Below, piece after piece: positions 48,070 through 57,399 of a DNA stretch of 64,000 nucleotides. This DNA comes from Burkholderia sp. HI2500. GTDB taxonomy: Bacteria; Pseudomonadota; Gammaproteobacteria; Burkholderiales; Burkholderiaceae. A program made the position numbers and the translations under genes. The stretch covers positions 310,001 to 374,000 of the forward strand of contig NZ_NKFL01000005.1 of the NCBI RefSeq assembly GCF_002223055.1, given 5' to 3'. The notes beneath the pieces were generated by a model. That model was not told the origin of the DNA, ran no database searches, and worked only from the letters and a program-made list of their open reading frames with translations. Positions within the stretch are counted from its first letter, which is position 1; each line of letters starts with the position of its first letter.

Positions 48070-48918
48070 ATGGACACCACGCTTGCCACATTCGAGAAAG
48101 ACGTCATCGAGGCGTCGCTGGACGCACCCGTGCTGGTCGACTTCTGGGCGCCGTGGTGCGGCCCCTGCAAGACGCTCGGCCCGCTGCTGGAAAAGCTCGA
48201 AGGCGACTATGAAGGCCGCTGGAAGCTCGTGAAGGTCAACGTCGACGAGAACCAGGAACTCGCCGCGCACTTCCAGACGCGCAGCATCCCGCACGTGATC
48301 GCGTTCGCCGACGGGCGCCCGGTCGACCAGTTCGTCGGCGTGCTGCCCGAAGGCCAGCTGCGCGCCTTCCTCGACCGGCTGCTGCCGGCGCCCGAGGAAG
48401 CCGAACGGCGTGCCGCGCAGTATGCGATGGCCGAGGCGCGCTACGACGACGCGCTCACGCACCTCGAGGCGGCGCTCGCGCTGAACCCGGGCTTCGACGA
48501 CGCCCGCCTCGATCTGATCGAACTGCTGCTCGCGAACAACCAGGTCGACGCCGCACGCGCCGAGACCGAACGCCTGTCGCCGCAGACCGTGCAGAACGGC
48601 GATCCGCGCTACCAGGCGATCAAGACCCGTTTCGACGCGCTCGACGCGACGGCCGACCTGCCGCCGACCGACGCGCTCGAAGCGCGCATCGCGGCGAACC
48701 CGGCCGACCTCGACGCGCGCTTCGACCTCGCGCAGAGCCTGATCGCGCGGCGCGCGTACGAAGGCGCGGTGGAGCAGTTGCTGGAAATCGTCACGCGCGA
48801 CCGCGCGTACGGCGACGATCTCGGCCGCCGCACGCTGATCTCGGTGTTCGAGCTGGCCGGCGATCGCCCGGACCTCGTCGCCGGGTGGCGGCGCAGGCTG
48901 AGCATGGCGCTCAACTGA
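48070..48918 (+). CDS. Thioredoxin-TPR protein, CnoX (YbbN)-like
   Basis: A 282-residue cytosolic protein. Residues 1-108 form a thioredoxin domain with active site WAPWCGPCKTLGP and SIPHVIAF (cis-Pro); residues about 115-280 are TPR-like helices (YAMAEARYDDALTHLEAALAL). E. coli CnoX has SxxC and no reductase activity, whereas here the full CGPC pair is present, so it can combine holdase chaperone and thiol-oxidoreductase functions, as reported for Caulobacter. The ATG at 48070 lies 52 bp after the pirin stop; GGAAGAGAACGAC provides the ribosome site. Confidence 0.92.
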   Translation: MDTTLATFEKDVIEASLDAPVLVDFWAPWCGPCKTLGPLLEKLEGDYEGRWKLVKVNVDENQELAAHFQTRSIPHVIAFADGRPVDQFVGVLPEGQLRAFLDRLLPAPEEAERRAAQYAMAEARYDDALTHLEAALALNPGFDDARLDLIELLLANNQVDAARAETERLSPQTVQNGDPRYQAIKTRFDALDATADLPPTDALEARIAANPADLDARFDLAQSLIARRAYEGAVEQLLEIVTRDRAYGDDLGRRTLISVFELAGDRPDLVAGWRRRLSMALN

Positions 48919-48933
48919 ACGGAGGGATGACCG

Positions 48934-48954
48934 GCCGGGCCGCAACGGCCCGGC
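48934..48954. terminator. GC hairpin between the CnoX-like gene and tcdA
   Basis: GCCGGGCCG and CGGCCCGGC form a perfect 9-bp stem with a CAA loop, 16 bp after the stop codon, between convergent genes. No T-tract follows, so its strength as an intrinsic terminator is doubtful. Confidence 0.4.
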
Positions 48955-49031
48955 TGCGGGATCGCCCCGCATGACGGCCGACGGCGCGCGTCACGCGCCG
49001 CCATGCCTCGACGACCGCGATTCGCAGCGGC

Positions 49032-49889
49032 TCAGCCGGCGGCCTGCGCCGCGATCGCGCGCAGCGCATGCGCGGCGGCCGCGAAGCCGAAGCTCGCGGT
49101 CACGCACACGCTCGAACCGAACCCTGCACAGTTGAGCCCCGCGACGTGCGCGGCCGCGGACGGCTCGGCGCCGTCCTCGAGGTCGCAGGCGGCCGCTTCC
49201 GGATAGATCAGCGGCTCGTCCGAATACACGGCGCTGACCTTGAAACGTGCCTTCGGCCCGCGCGGAAAGCCGTGCTGCTTGCGCAACTGCGCGCGCACCT
49301 TCGACAGCAGCGGATCCTGGATCGTCAGCGCGAGATCGTCGATCCGGATGCGCGTCGGGTCGAGCTGGCCGCCCGCGCCGCCGACCACGACGAGCGGCTG
49401 GCGCTTCGCGACGCACCATGCGATCAGCGCGACCTTCGTGCGCACGCTGTCGATCGCATCGATCACGTAGTCGAAGCCGCCGCCGAGCAGCGCGTCGAAG
49501 TTGTCGGGCTCGACGAAATCCTCGATCCGGTTCACGCGGCACGCGGGATCGATCAGCGCGATCCGCTCGGCCATCGCGTCGACCTTCGGCTTGCCGTAAT
49601 TGCCGTCGAGCGCGTGGATCTGCCGGTTCGTATTGCTTTCGGCGACGTTGTCGAGATCGATCAGCGTCAGCGTGCCGACCGCGTTGCGCGCGAGCGCCTC
49701 GGCCACCCACGAGCCGACGCCGCCGATCCCGATCACCGCGACGTGCGCGCGCTCGAACGCGGCGGCGGCCGGCGCGCCGTACAGGCGCGCAACACCGCCG
49801 AAACGCCGCGCGCGATCCACGTCAAGCTGGATTTCCGGGGTCGGGGTAAGATCAGAGGAACTGGGCGGGGCAGCGTCGGCGACGGACAT
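49032..49889 (-). CDS. tcdA: tRNA threonylcarbamoyladenosine dehydratase (E1-like)
   Basis: A 285-residue ThiF/MoeB-superfamily ATPase that cyclises t6A37 to ct6A37. The nucleotide motif is [21 protein letters not shown], given here by GxGGxG and the R of the ARN triplet, followed by [31 protein letters not shown], and the C-terminal [20 protein letters not shown] segment, probably membrane-associated. The ATG at 49889 (MSVADAAPP) is chosen. TsaE, needed for the t6A substrate, is encoded 5 kb away. It converges on the CnoX-like gene and is divergent from pdxH. Confidence 0.92.
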   Translation of the reverse strand: MSVADAAPPSSSDLTPTPEIQLDVDRARRFGGVARLYGAPAAAAFERAHVAVIGIGGVGSWVAEALARNAVGTLTLIDLDNVAESNTNRQIHALDGNYGKPKVDAMAERIALIDPACRVNRIEDFVEPDNFDALLGGGFDYVIDAIDSVRTKVALIAWCVAKRQPLVVVGGAGGQLDPTRIRIDDLALTIQDPLLSKVRAQLRKQHGFPRGPKARFKVSAVYSDEPLIYPEAAACDLEDGAEPSAAAHVAGLNCAGFGSSVCVTASFGFAAAAHALRAIAAQAAG

Positions 49890-50017
49890 GGCAGCAAGGA
49901 AAACGTAAGTCGTGCAGCCCTCTATTTTGCCTGAACTCCCCGCTCGCACGCGCCACTGTGCACGCACGTTTCTTGCGCGTTGGCTACAATGGTTCCAGAT
50001 TGAAGCGTTTGCATAAC

Positions 50018-50662
50018 ATGACGACTCTCGCCGATCTCCGCATCAATTACTCACGTGCTTCGCTCGACGAGGCCGACGTCGCCCACGACCCCTTCGTCCA
50101 GTTCGACCGCTGGTTCAAGGAGGCGCTCGCCGCCAAGCTGCCCGAGCCGAACACGATGACGCTCGCGACCGTCGGCGCCGACGGCCGGCCGTCGGCACGC
50201 ATCGTGCTCATCAAGGGCGTCGACGAACGCGGGTTCGTCTTCTTCACCAATTACGAAAGCCGCAAGGGGCGCGATCTCGCCGCGCACCCAGAGGCCGCGC
50301 TGCTGTTCTACTGGATCGAGCTCGAGCGCCAGGTGCGCATCGAAGGCCGGATCGAGAAAACCAGCGCAGAAGAAAGTGACCGCTATTTCGCGTCGCGCCC
50401 GCTCGGCTCGCGCATCGGCGCATGGGCGTCGCAACAGAGTGCGGCGATCGACAGCCGCGCGACGCTCGAAGCGCAGGAAAAGGCCGTCAGCGAACGCTAC
50501 GGCGACAACCCGCCGCGCCCGCCGCACTGGGGCGGCTACCGTCTCGTGCCCGACTCGATCGAGTTCTGGCAGGGCCGCCCGTCGCGGCTGCACGACCGCC
50601 TGCTCTACACGCGCGACGCCGGCACGTCGACGGGCTGGTCGATTTCGCGCCTGTCGCCGTAA
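50018..50662 (+). CDS. pdxH: Pyridoxamine 5'-phosphate oxidase
   Basis: A 214-residue FMN enzyme producing pyridoxal 5'-phosphate. Conserved parts include [21 protein letters not shown] (FMN binding, given by R-P-S-A-R-x-V-L-L/I-K), [35 protein letters not shown] and the C-terminal signature [17 protein letters not shown]. The last residues SISRLSP match the usual LAP-type end. The ATG at 50018 is used. It is followed after 120 bp by cfa. Confidence 0.95.
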   Translation: MTTLADLRINYSRASLDEADVAHDPFVQFDRWFKEALAAKLPEPNTMTLATVGADGRPSARIVLIKGVDERGFVFFTNYESRKGRDLAAHPEAALLFYWIELERQVRIEGRIEKTSAEESDRYFASRPLGSRIGAWASQQSAAIDSRATLEAQEKAVSERYGDNPPRPPHWGGYRLVPDSIEFWQGRPSRLHDRLLYTRDAGTSTGWSISRLSP

Positions 50663-50782
50663 GCGCTGCGCCGGCGCACGCCGGTCGTGTCTCGTGTTGC
50701 ATTCGGGCGCCCGCCTCGCAAGCGGCGGGGCCGGTCAAGATACTTGGCTGTATTCGATTCAACGAACAAACGGAGAATCCAA

Positions 50783-52003
50783 ATGTTCTGGGAAAAGAAG
50801 CTGGCACAGTGGGCGGACGAAGTACGGGCGAAAGCGAACATACCGGCGCGCCTCGTGCTGTGGAACGGCGATCAACTCGATTTCGGCACCTTCAGCGCGC
50901 CGCAGGTCACGCTGAAGGTCAACAGCGCGTCGGCGTTGCCGCTCCTGCTCGAACCGAGCCTCGACAATCTCGGCGAGGCGTACGTGAAGGGCAAGATCGA
51001 CATCGAAGGCAAGCTGTCGGACATCATCAACATCGGCTACTCGCTCGCGCGCAGCACGGTGACGAGCGCGAGCAAGCTGGCGCGCGTGAAGCGCTACTTC
51101 AATCACTCGAAGAGCACCGACAAGAAGGCGATCCAGTATCACTACGACGTCTCGAACGAGTTCTACCAGCTGTGGCTCGACGAGAACATGGTGTACTCGT
51201 GCGCGTACTTCGAGAACGGCGACGAGGATCTCGCCACCGCGCAGATCAAGAAGATCGACCATATCCTCACCAAGATCCGGCTTCAGCCCGGCCAGCGGCT
51301 GCTCGACATCGGCTGCGGCTGGGGTGCGCTCGTGCTGCGCGCCGCGCAGAAGTTCGGCGCGCAGTGCCTCGGCGTCACGCTGTCGCAGAACCAGTTCGAC
51401 CTCGCGACCGCGCGCGTGAAGGCCGCCGGGCTGGAAGACAAAATCGAGATCCGGCTGCAGGACTACCGCGAGATCGACGGGCAATTCGATCGCATCACGA
51501 GCGTCGGGATGTTCGAGCACGTCGGGCGCAAGAACCTGCCGCTCTATTTCTCGCGGATCCATGACCTGCTCGCCGACGACGGCATCGCGATGAACCACGG
51601 GATCACGTCGACCGACGCGGAAAGCGGCGAGACGGCGCTCGGCGGCGGCGAGTTCATCGATCGCTACGTGTTCCCGGACGGCGAGCTGCCGCACATCAGC
51701 CTCGCGCTGGAAGCCGCGCAGCGCGGCGGGCTCGAAGCGATTGACGTCGAAAGCCTGCGCCGGCACTATGCGCGCACGCTCGATATCTGGACGGAAAACT
51801 TCGAGGCGAAGGCCGACGCCGCGCGACAACTCGTCGACGACGAAAAATTCCGCATCTGGCGCGTGTATCTCGCCGGCTGCGCATATGCGTTCGAGCACGA
51901 CGACGTGTCGATCTTCCAGATCGTGTGCCGCAAGGCCGGGCAGAGCGCGAAGACGCTGCCGTGGTCGCGGCGCTATATGTACGAACACACGCTGCCGCGC
52001 TAG
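50783..52003 (+). CDS. cfa: Cyclopropane-fatty-acyl-phospholipid synthase
   Basis: A 406-residue SAM-dependent methyltransferase that adds a methylene bridge to unsaturated acyl chains of membrane phospholipids. The N-terminal lipid-binding domain (about residues 1-110; NLGEAYVKGKIDIEG) precedes the catalytic domain with IQYHYDVSNEFYQLWLD, YSCAYF, SAM motif LLDIGCGWGAL, GVTLSQNQ, and SVGMFEHVGRKN with the catalytic Glu/bicarbonate region. The C-terminal YLAGCAYAF is conserved. GGAGAATCCAA precedes the ATG. Confidence 0.95.
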   Translation: MFWEKKLAQWADEVRAKANIPARLVLWNGDQLDFGTFSAPQVTLKVNSASALPLLLEPSLDNLGEAYVKGKIDIEGKLSDIINIGYSLARSTVTSASKLARVKRYFNHSKSTDKKAIQYHYDVSNEFYQLWLDENMVYSCAYFENGDEDLATAQIKKIDHILTKIRLQPGQRLLDIGCGWGALVLRAAQKFGAQCLGVTLSQNQFDLATARVKAAGLEDKIEIRLQDYREIDGQFDRITSVGMFEHVGRKNLPLYFSRIHDLLADDGIAMNHGITSTDAESGETALGGGEFIDRYVFPDGELPHISLALEAAQRGGLEAIDVESLRRHYARTLDIWTENFEAKADAARQLVDDEKFRIWRVYLAGCAYAFEHDDVSIFQIVCRKAGQSAKTLPWSRRYMYEHTLPR

Positions 52004-52026
52004 GCGGCGCTTCACGCTGGGCATGC

Positions 52027-53322
52027 ATGGGTGACGGCAGGACGCGGCGCAAGGCGCCGCCGGAACGACAGCAGCACGACGACGCGAACGCGCCGCACGC
52101 CGACGGGCAATTCGACCTGTTCGGCGTGCCGGCAGATGCTGCACGCGCGTCGCCCGAGAACGATGGCCCGCCTGCCGACGCCGACGAACATGTGAACCCG
52201 GGCGCGCCTGACGACGCGCAGCCGGCACCGCGCACCCGCACCCACCCCCGTTCTTCAGACGAAACACCGCCCGCCGCTTCCGGCCTGCTGTGGGACGAGC
52301 CGTCCCTGCCAGTCGAGCCGCCGAAGAAGGGCCGGCGCCGGCGCGGCGTGCTGCCCGCGCCGATCACACCGGATGTGGCCGATGCGGCGGCCGGCCTGCC
52401 GCCGAACGTCCGGCTCGGCACGTCGTCGTGGTACTTCCCCGGCTGGGACGGCATCGTCTACGACGGCGATTTCGCTCAGACGAAACTCTCGCGCGAAGGG
52501 CTCGAAGCGTATGGCGCGCATCCGCTGCTGAAGAGCGTGAGCCTCGACCGGTCGTTCTATGGCCCGCTATCGGTGGCCGACTACCTGCGCTATGCGCAGC
52601 AGGTGCCCGACGATTTCCGCTTCGTCGTGAAGGCGCCGGCTTCCGTGACCGATGCGGTGATCCGCGGCCGGCGCGGCGAACCGTCGGGACCGAACCCGAC
52701 CTTCCTCGACGCGGATCTCGCCACCCGCGAATTCGTGCAGCCCTGCGTCGAAGGGCTCGGCCGGAAAGCCGGGGTGCTCGTGTTCCAGTTCTCGCCGTTG
52801 CCCGACACGCTGCTTGCCCGGCCGGCCGAACTGATCGACCGGCTGGCCGCGTTCTTTGCGGCGTTGCCGCCGCTGCCGGCGGAAGCCGACGGCACCCGCT
52901 ATGCGATCGAGATTCGCGACGCGAGCCTGCTCACGCCGCGCTTCATCCGCGCGCTCGCCGCGCTCGGCGTGCGCTACTGCGTCGGCCTGCACGCGCGGAT
53001 GCCCGACCCGCTGCGCCAGGCGGCCGCGCTCGCGCTGCTCGACGGCGACGCGCCGGGCCCGCTGATCGTGCGCTGGAGCCTGCACGGCGGCTTCAAGTAT
53101 GAACAGGCGAAAGCGAAGTACGAGCCGTTCGACAAGCTCGTCGACGAGGATCCGGCCACGCGCTCGGCGCTTGCCGAACTGGCCGCGCGCTATGCGCTGG
53201 CCGGGCAGCCGGTGATCATCACGATCAACAACAAGGCGGAAGGCTCCGCGCCGCTGTCGTGCATCGCGCTTGCGCGCGAGATCGCCGCCGCGTGCGCGCA
53301 GTGGCGCAACGAGGCGGCTTGA
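52027..53322 (+). CDS. DUF72 domain protein with a long low-complexity N-terminus
   Basis: A 431-residue protein. Residues about 125-425 form the DUF72 TIM-barrel-like domain: RLGTSSWYFPGWDGIVY, then SLDRSFYGP, DFRFVVKAP, VFQFSPLP, YAIEIRDASLL and ITINNKAEGSAPLSCIALA. The first ~120 residues are Pro/Ala/Asp-rich and hydrophilic without a signal peptide. The motif PEKGRRRR-like stretch (KKGRRRRGVLPAP) joins the two parts. DUF72 function is unknown. The ATG at 52027 begins 23 bp after the cfa stop codon; a later start just before the domain cannot be excluded. Confidence 0.87.
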   Translation: MGDGRTRRKAPPERQQHDDANAPHADGQFDLFGVPADAARASPENDGPPADADEHVNPGAPDDAQPAPRTRTHPRSSDETPPAASGLLWDEPSLPVEPPKKGRRRRGVLPAPITPDVADAAAGLPPNVRLGTSSWYFPGWDGIVYDGDFAQTKLSREGLEAYGAHPLLKSVSLDRSFYGPLSVADYLRYAQQVPDDFRFVVKAPASVTDAVIRGRRGEPSGPNPTFLDADLATREFVQPCVEGLGRKAGVLVFQFSPLPDTLLARPAELIDRLAAFFAALPPLPAEADGTRYAIEIRDASLLTPRFIRALAALGVRYCVGLHARMPDPLRQAAALALLDGDAPGPLIVRWSLHGGFKYEQAKAKYEPFDKLVDEDPATRSALAELAARYALAGQPVIITINNKAEGSAPLSCIALAREIAAACAQWRNEAA

Positions 53323-53375
53323 TACCCGCTTGATACCGGCTAGATACCGGCTTGCGCCGGCCGCGGTCACGACGC

Positions 53376-53936
53376 TTACGCGCCGCGCAGCGACTTCAGA
53401 CGGTGCGAGAACTTCTTCCGGAATTTCGCGAGCTTCGGCCCGATCACGACCGAGCAGTAGCCCTGCCCCGGGTTGCGCGCGTAATAGTTCTGGTGATAAT
53501 CCTCGGCCGGCCAGTAGTTGTCGTCGAGCGGCACGACCTGCGTGACGATCGGCTGCCCGAACACCTGCTCGCGCTCCAGCTCGCGGATCACGTCGAGCGC
53601 CGTGTCGCGCTGCGCGTCCGAATGCGTGAACACGACCGAACGGTACTGCGTACCGACGTCGTTGCCCTGCCGGTTCAGCTGGGTCGGATCGTGCGTTGCA
53701 AAGAAGATCTCGAGGATCTCACGATAGCCGATGCGCGCCGGATCGAACGTCACGTTGACGACTTCCGCGTGGCCCGTATCGCCTTCGCAGATGTCGCGAT
53801 AGCCGGGATTGCGCGTATGGCCGCCCGCATAGCCCGACTGGACGGCCGTCACGCCGTCGACGTCGAGAAACACCGCCTCCGTGCACCAGAAACACCCGCC
53901 TCCCAATGTCGCGGTTTCAAGCATCTCGTTCACCAT
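53376..53936 (-). CDS. msrA: Peptide methionine sulfoxide reductase MsrA
   Basis: A 186-residue enzyme reducing Met-S-sulfoxide in proteins. The catalytic motif GGGCFWCTEA at about residues 12-21 holds the nucleophilic Cys and the WC pair. SGYAGGHTRNPGY, the conserved GDTGHAEVV, and DPTQLNRQGNDVGTQYRS follow. The C-terminal end has YYARNPGQGYCSVVIGPKL with the resolving Cys. The ATG at 53936 is used; ATG at 53924 (MLETATLGGG) is an alternative. No msrB is fused. Confidence 0.95.
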   Translation of the reverse strand: MVNEMLETATLGGGCFWCTEAVFLDVDGVTAVQSGYAGGHTRNPGYRDICEGDTGHAEVVNVTFDPARIGYREILEIFFATHDPTQLNRQGNDVGTQYRSVVFTHSDAQRDTALDVIRELEREQVFGQPIVTQVVPLDDNYWPAEDYHQNYYARNPGQGYCSVVIGPKLAKFRKKFSHRLKSLRGA

Positions 53937-54516
53937 GAAATCAGTCCCTCGTTGATGTCGGCAGCCGGCACGCATGCGCCGGCGCCACCGTTCCGTCTCG
54001 CCGCTGCCCACCCGCGTGCGGGTCGCAACGGCACGTCGGCAAGTATCTCACTCGCGCGCGAACCTGACAGATTGCACGGGTGTCGCGCGCGACCGGCCGC
54101 CCGTTTTCTCGACTACACTTAGGCACGCGCGAGCGCGGCGGCAAACCCGCTGGCTCGCGCAATGTGCCCGATGCATGCCCGACCCTGATGCAAACATCAT
54201 CTGCCGGAACTTCGCTATGCATGCCTTAACAGACCTCGCCCGCGTCACGCGTCCGGCCGTCGCCGCGTCGCGGGCCGCGGCTTCGATTGCATCACCTCCT
54301 TGCCATGCATCCGTCTCGCTCCGCGCGCGGCGATCCGGCACACCGCTTCTTTCCGCTTTCACGATCTGATGCACGGCGTCGCACGCTCATCGACGCGTGC
54401 GTCCGCCTGCCGATCGCTCCCGCCGGCGTGATGCGCGCCGTGCGGCAACCCCGACTCGCACGCCCGCAACGAACGGCCGTGCGACCCCGATCCGACACCA
54501 TCGAGAGGGCATCACC
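53937..54516. other. 580-bp divergent intergenic region upstream of the SBP56-like gene
   Basis: Between msrA (leftward) and the SBP56-like gene (rightward). I see no convincing gene, sigma-54 site or riboswitch. The region must contain both promoters; a less GC-rich part lies at about 54160-54240. Confidence 0.35.
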
Positions 54517-55923
54517 ATGAGCATGCGGCCTGACCCGACGTTTCACGCTTCACCCGAGCTTGCGATGCAGGCACCGGCGGAGGAGTTTGCCTATACGTTG
54601 TTGCTGAGCCCCGATTTTTCCAGACCCGACGCGCTCGCCGTGATCGACGTCAAGCCTGGCTCGTCGACCTACGGAAAAATCGTGCACACGGTGACGATGC
54701 CGAACACCGGCGACGAGTTTCACCACTTCGGCTGGAATGCGTGTTCGTCGTCGCTGTCGCCGCTGACCGGCCATGCATTCCTCGAACGCCGCTTCCTGAT
54801 CATCCCCGGCCTGCGCTCGTCGCGCATCTACGTGATCGACACGAAGCCGCATCCGACGCAGGCGCGCATCCACAAGATCATCGAGCCCGACGAGATCTTC
54901 TCGAAGACCGGCTATTCGCGGCCGCACACCGTGCACTGCGGGCCCGAGGGCATCTACGTGAGCACGCTCGGCGGCGCAGGCAAGGACGGCACCGACGGCG
55001 CGCCCGGCATCTTCATCATGGATTGCGAAACCTTCGACGTCCTCGGCCGCTGGGAGATCGATCGCGGCCCGCAGGACAAGCATTACGACTTCTGGTGGAA
55101 CCTGCCGCGCGACTACATGGTGTCGAGCGAATGGGCGCTGCCGCCGCAATTCGAGAACGGAATCGTGCCGGAGGACCTGCTCGCGAACAAATACGGGCAC
55201 CGGCTGCATTTCTGGGACCTGCGCGCGCGTCGCAACGTGCAGACGATCGATCTCGGCGCGCAGCACCAGATGGCGCTCGAGGTGCGGCCCGCGCACGACC
55301 CGGCGCGCGAATACGGGTTCGTCGGCGTCGTGGTCGACACGACGAATCTCGAAGGCTCGATCTGGACCTGGTGGCGCGAAGGCGGCAAGTTCCATGTGAA
55401 GAAAACCGCGACGATCCCGGCCGAGCCGGCCGCGGCCGACGAACTGCCGCCGCTGCTCAAGGGATTCGGCGCGGTGCCGCCGCTCGTGACCGACATCGAC
55501 CTGTCGCTCGACGACCGGTTCCTCTACGTGTCCTGCTGGGGCACCGGCGAGATGCGCCAGTACGACGTGTCGGACCCGCACAACCCGGTGCTCGCGGGGT
55601 CGGTCCGCATCGGTGGCATCGCACGCCGCGCGCCGCACTCGAACGGCCGCACGTTCGCGGGCGGCCCGCAGATGGTCGAGATCAGCCGCGACGGGAAGCG
55701 CGTGTACTGGACCAACTCGCTCTATTCGACGTGGGACGACCAGTTTTATCCGGACGGCGTGCCGGGCGCGCAGGTGCTCGCGCACGTGGGGCCGGAAGGC
55801 GGGCTGACGCTCGCCGACGATTACTGGGTCGAGTTCCCCGACGGCTATCGCGCGCACCAGATCCGGCTCGAAGGCGGCGACTGCTCGACCGACTCGTTCT
55901 GCTATCCGTCGGTCAAGCGTTGA
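54517..55923 (+). CDS. SBP56 family protein (selenium-binding protein / methanethiol oxidase-like)
   Basis: A 468-residue protein of the SBP56 beta-propeller family, whose characterised bacterial (MtoX) and human (SELENBP1) members oxidise methanethiol to formaldehyde, H2S and H2O2 with copper. Typical segments are GDEFHHFGWNACSSS, GYSRPHTVHCGPEGIYVSTLGG (given by its His, Cys and Ser-Thr-Leu-Gly-Gly residues), DFWWNLPRDYMVSSEW, KYGHRLHFWDL and the end GGDCSTDSFCYPS. The conserved His residues and Cys are intact. There is no signal peptide, so it appears cytosolic unlike periplasmic MtoX. GAGAGGG precedes the ATG. The downstream membrane gene starts within its stop codon. Confidence 0.88.
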   Translation: MSMRPDPTFHASPELAMQAPAEEFAYTLLLSPDFSRPDALAVIDVKPGSSTYGKIVHTVTMPNTGDEFHHFGWNACSSSLSPLTGHAFLERRFLIIPGLRSSRIYVIDTKPHPTQARIHKIIEPDEIFSKTGYSRPHTVHCGPEGIYVSTLGGAGKDGTDGAPGIFIMDCETFDVLGRWEIDRGPQDKHYDFWWNLPRDYMVSSEWALPPQFENGIVPEDLLANKYGHRLHFWDLRARRNVQTIDLGAQHQMALEVRPAHDPAREYGFVGVVVDTTNLEGSIWTWWREGGKFHVKKTATIPAEPAAADELPPLLKGFGAVPPLVTDIDLSLDDRFLYVSCWGTGEMRQYDVSDPHNPVLAGSVRIGGIARRAPHSNGRTFAGGPQMVEISRDGKRVYWTNSLYSTWDDQFYPDGVPGAQVLAHVGPEGGLTLADDYWVEFPDGYRAHQIRLEGGDCSTDSFCYPSVKR

Positions 55924-56585
55924 ACGCCGGCTTTCACGCCCCGTTCGCGCTGTGGGCGGCCGTGCTCGCGAGCGGGGTGTATCACGGGCTCAACCCCGCG
56001 ATGGGCTGGCCGCTCGCGGTGTCGAACGCGCTGATGACGCGCCGCGGCGGCGCGCTCGTCGCGGCGCTCGGCTATCTCGCGCTCGGCCATGCGCTCGCCG
56101 TGTTCGCGGTGATGCTGCCGTTCGGGCTGCTCGCCGCGCTGCTTGCGTGGCAGACGGCGATCCGGATCGGCGCGAGCGCGCTCGTGATCGGCTTCGGCGC
56201 CGTGCTGCTGATCCGGCGCCGGCATCCGCGGGCGCTTGCGCGGATTCCGCCTGCCCGGCTCGGCCTGTGGTCGTTCGCGGTCGCGATCGCGCATGGCGCG
56301 GGGCTGATGCTGGTACCGATCTACCTCGGGCTGTGCGGGCTCGACCAGGACGCCGGCCATCGCGCGGCGGCCACGCTCGTCGATGCGCATCTCGGAATGG
56401 CGCTCGTCGTCGCGGCCGTGCATGCCATCGCGATGATCGGCGCCGGCGGCGGGCTCGCGTGGCTCGTGTACCGCTATCTCGGGCTGAAGTTCGTATCGCG
56501 AAGCTGGTTCAATCTCGACGCGGTGTGGGCGTCGAGCCTGATCGTAACGGGCGCGTTGTCGCTGGGGCTGGCGGCGACGCGATAG
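55920..56585 (+). CDS. Polytopic membrane protein coupled to the SBP56 gene, unknown function
   Basis: A 221-residue protein starting at TTG 55920, which overlaps the upstream stop as TTGA, so it is translationally coupled to the SBP56-like gene. It has five to six hydrophobic helices. Histidines occur inside or next to helices: GVYHGLNPAMGW, LGHALAVF, IAHGAGLML and AAVHAIAM. This pattern loosely recalls metal permeases of the NicO/NiCoT kind (HAxDxDH), but the acidic residues are missing. I recognise no named family. The context suggests it supports SBP56, perhaps by metal (copper) delivery, electron transfer or transport of a sulfur compound. This is inference. Confidence 0.8.
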   Translation: MNAGFHAPFALWAAVLASGVYHGLNPAMGWPLAVSNALMTRRGGALVAALGYLALGHALAVFAVMLPFGLLAALLAWQTAIRIGASALVIGFGAVLLIRRRHPRALARIPPARLGLWSFAVAIAHGAGLMLVPIYLGLCGLDQDAGHRAAATLVDAHLGMALVVAAVHAIAMIGAGGGLAWLVYRYLGLKFVSRSWFNLDAVWASSLIVTGALSLGLAATR

Positions 56586-56889
56586 TGCGGGGGGACCTGC
56601 GGCCGATGTCGAGCAGAGGTGCCGGGCGGAGCGGCGGCCCCGCACAAAAAACGCGACGGAACGGCCGTGCCGGCAGCGTGCCATCGCGCATCCGGCCGCG
56701 CGCCGCAGTGTTCGCTACGTCACCCTGCCCCCGCAATGCGCCGTCCGGCCGGGCCCGGCGGCCCCGATTCCGCTAAAATCGGGCCATGCGCACCCCTTCC
56801 CCCTCGACCGCCTTGTCGCCTTTCGTCCGCCGTGCCCGCCCCACCCGCGTCGCGCCGCGCCCGCCCGTCTCGTTCCGGATGGCCGCGCG
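56586..56889. other. 304-bp intergenic region upstream of the flavin reductase gene
   Basis: No gene is seen. TAAAAT at 56774-56779, enclosed in the small inverted repeat CCGAT/ATCGG, could serve as a -10 element for the flavin reductase gene, but no good -35 lies at the right distance. Confidence 0.35.
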
Positions 56890-57399
56890 ATGAGCCACGC
56901 CAATCCCCCGGATTTCGACTCGGCCGCCTTCCGGCAAGCCCTCGGCCAGTTCGCCACAGGCGTGACGGTGATCACGACGCGCGCGCCGTCCGGCCAGCTG
57001 ATCGGCATCACCGCCAGCTCGTTCAACTCGGTCTCGCTCGATCCGCCGCTCGTGCTGTGGAGCCTCGCGCACAAATCGGCGTCGACGCCCGTGTTTCGCG
57101 GCAACAGCCATTACGTGGTGAACGTGCTCGCGGCCTCGCAGCTCGACCTGTGCAAGCGCTTCTCGACCTACAAGGGTGACCGCTTCGAAGGGATCGCGCA
57201 TGCGGCCGGCAACTCGGGGATGCCCGTGCTCGACGGCGCACTCGCGTGGTTCGAATGCCACAACCGCAGCCGCTACGATGAAGGCGACCACGTGATCTTC
57301 GTCGGCGAAGTGGAGCGCTGCGGCGTGCGCATGGAATCGGACACGGCACCGCCGCTCGTGTTCCACGGCGGCGGCTTCCACGGCCTTACACCGCTTTGA
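56890..57399 (+). CDS. Flavin reductase family protein (FMN-binding split barrel)
   Basis: A 169-residue protein with family blocks FRQALGQFATGVTVITT, GITASSFNSVSLDPPLVLWSL, YVVNVLAASQ and HVIFVGEVERC. These small NAD(P)H:flavin reductases supply reduced FMN or FAD to two-component monooxygenases. No oxygenase partner is adjacent except the downstream kynurenine genes, which do not need one. The 3' end overlaps the convergent Lrp-type gene by 14 bp. The ATG at 56890 is chosen. Confidence 0.9.
   Translation: MSHANPPDFDSAAFRQALGQFATGVTVITTRAPSGQLIGITASSFNSVSLDPPLVLWSLAHKSASTPVFRGNSHYVVNVLAASQLDLCKRFSTYKGDRFEGIAHAAGNSGMPVLDGALAWFECHNRSRYDEGDHVIFVGEVERCGVRMESDTAPPLVFHGGGFHGLTPL

Noticed and set aside
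53937..54516. Sigma-54 promoter upstream of the SBP56-like gene
   Set aside because: No TGGCAC-N5-TTGC match was found.
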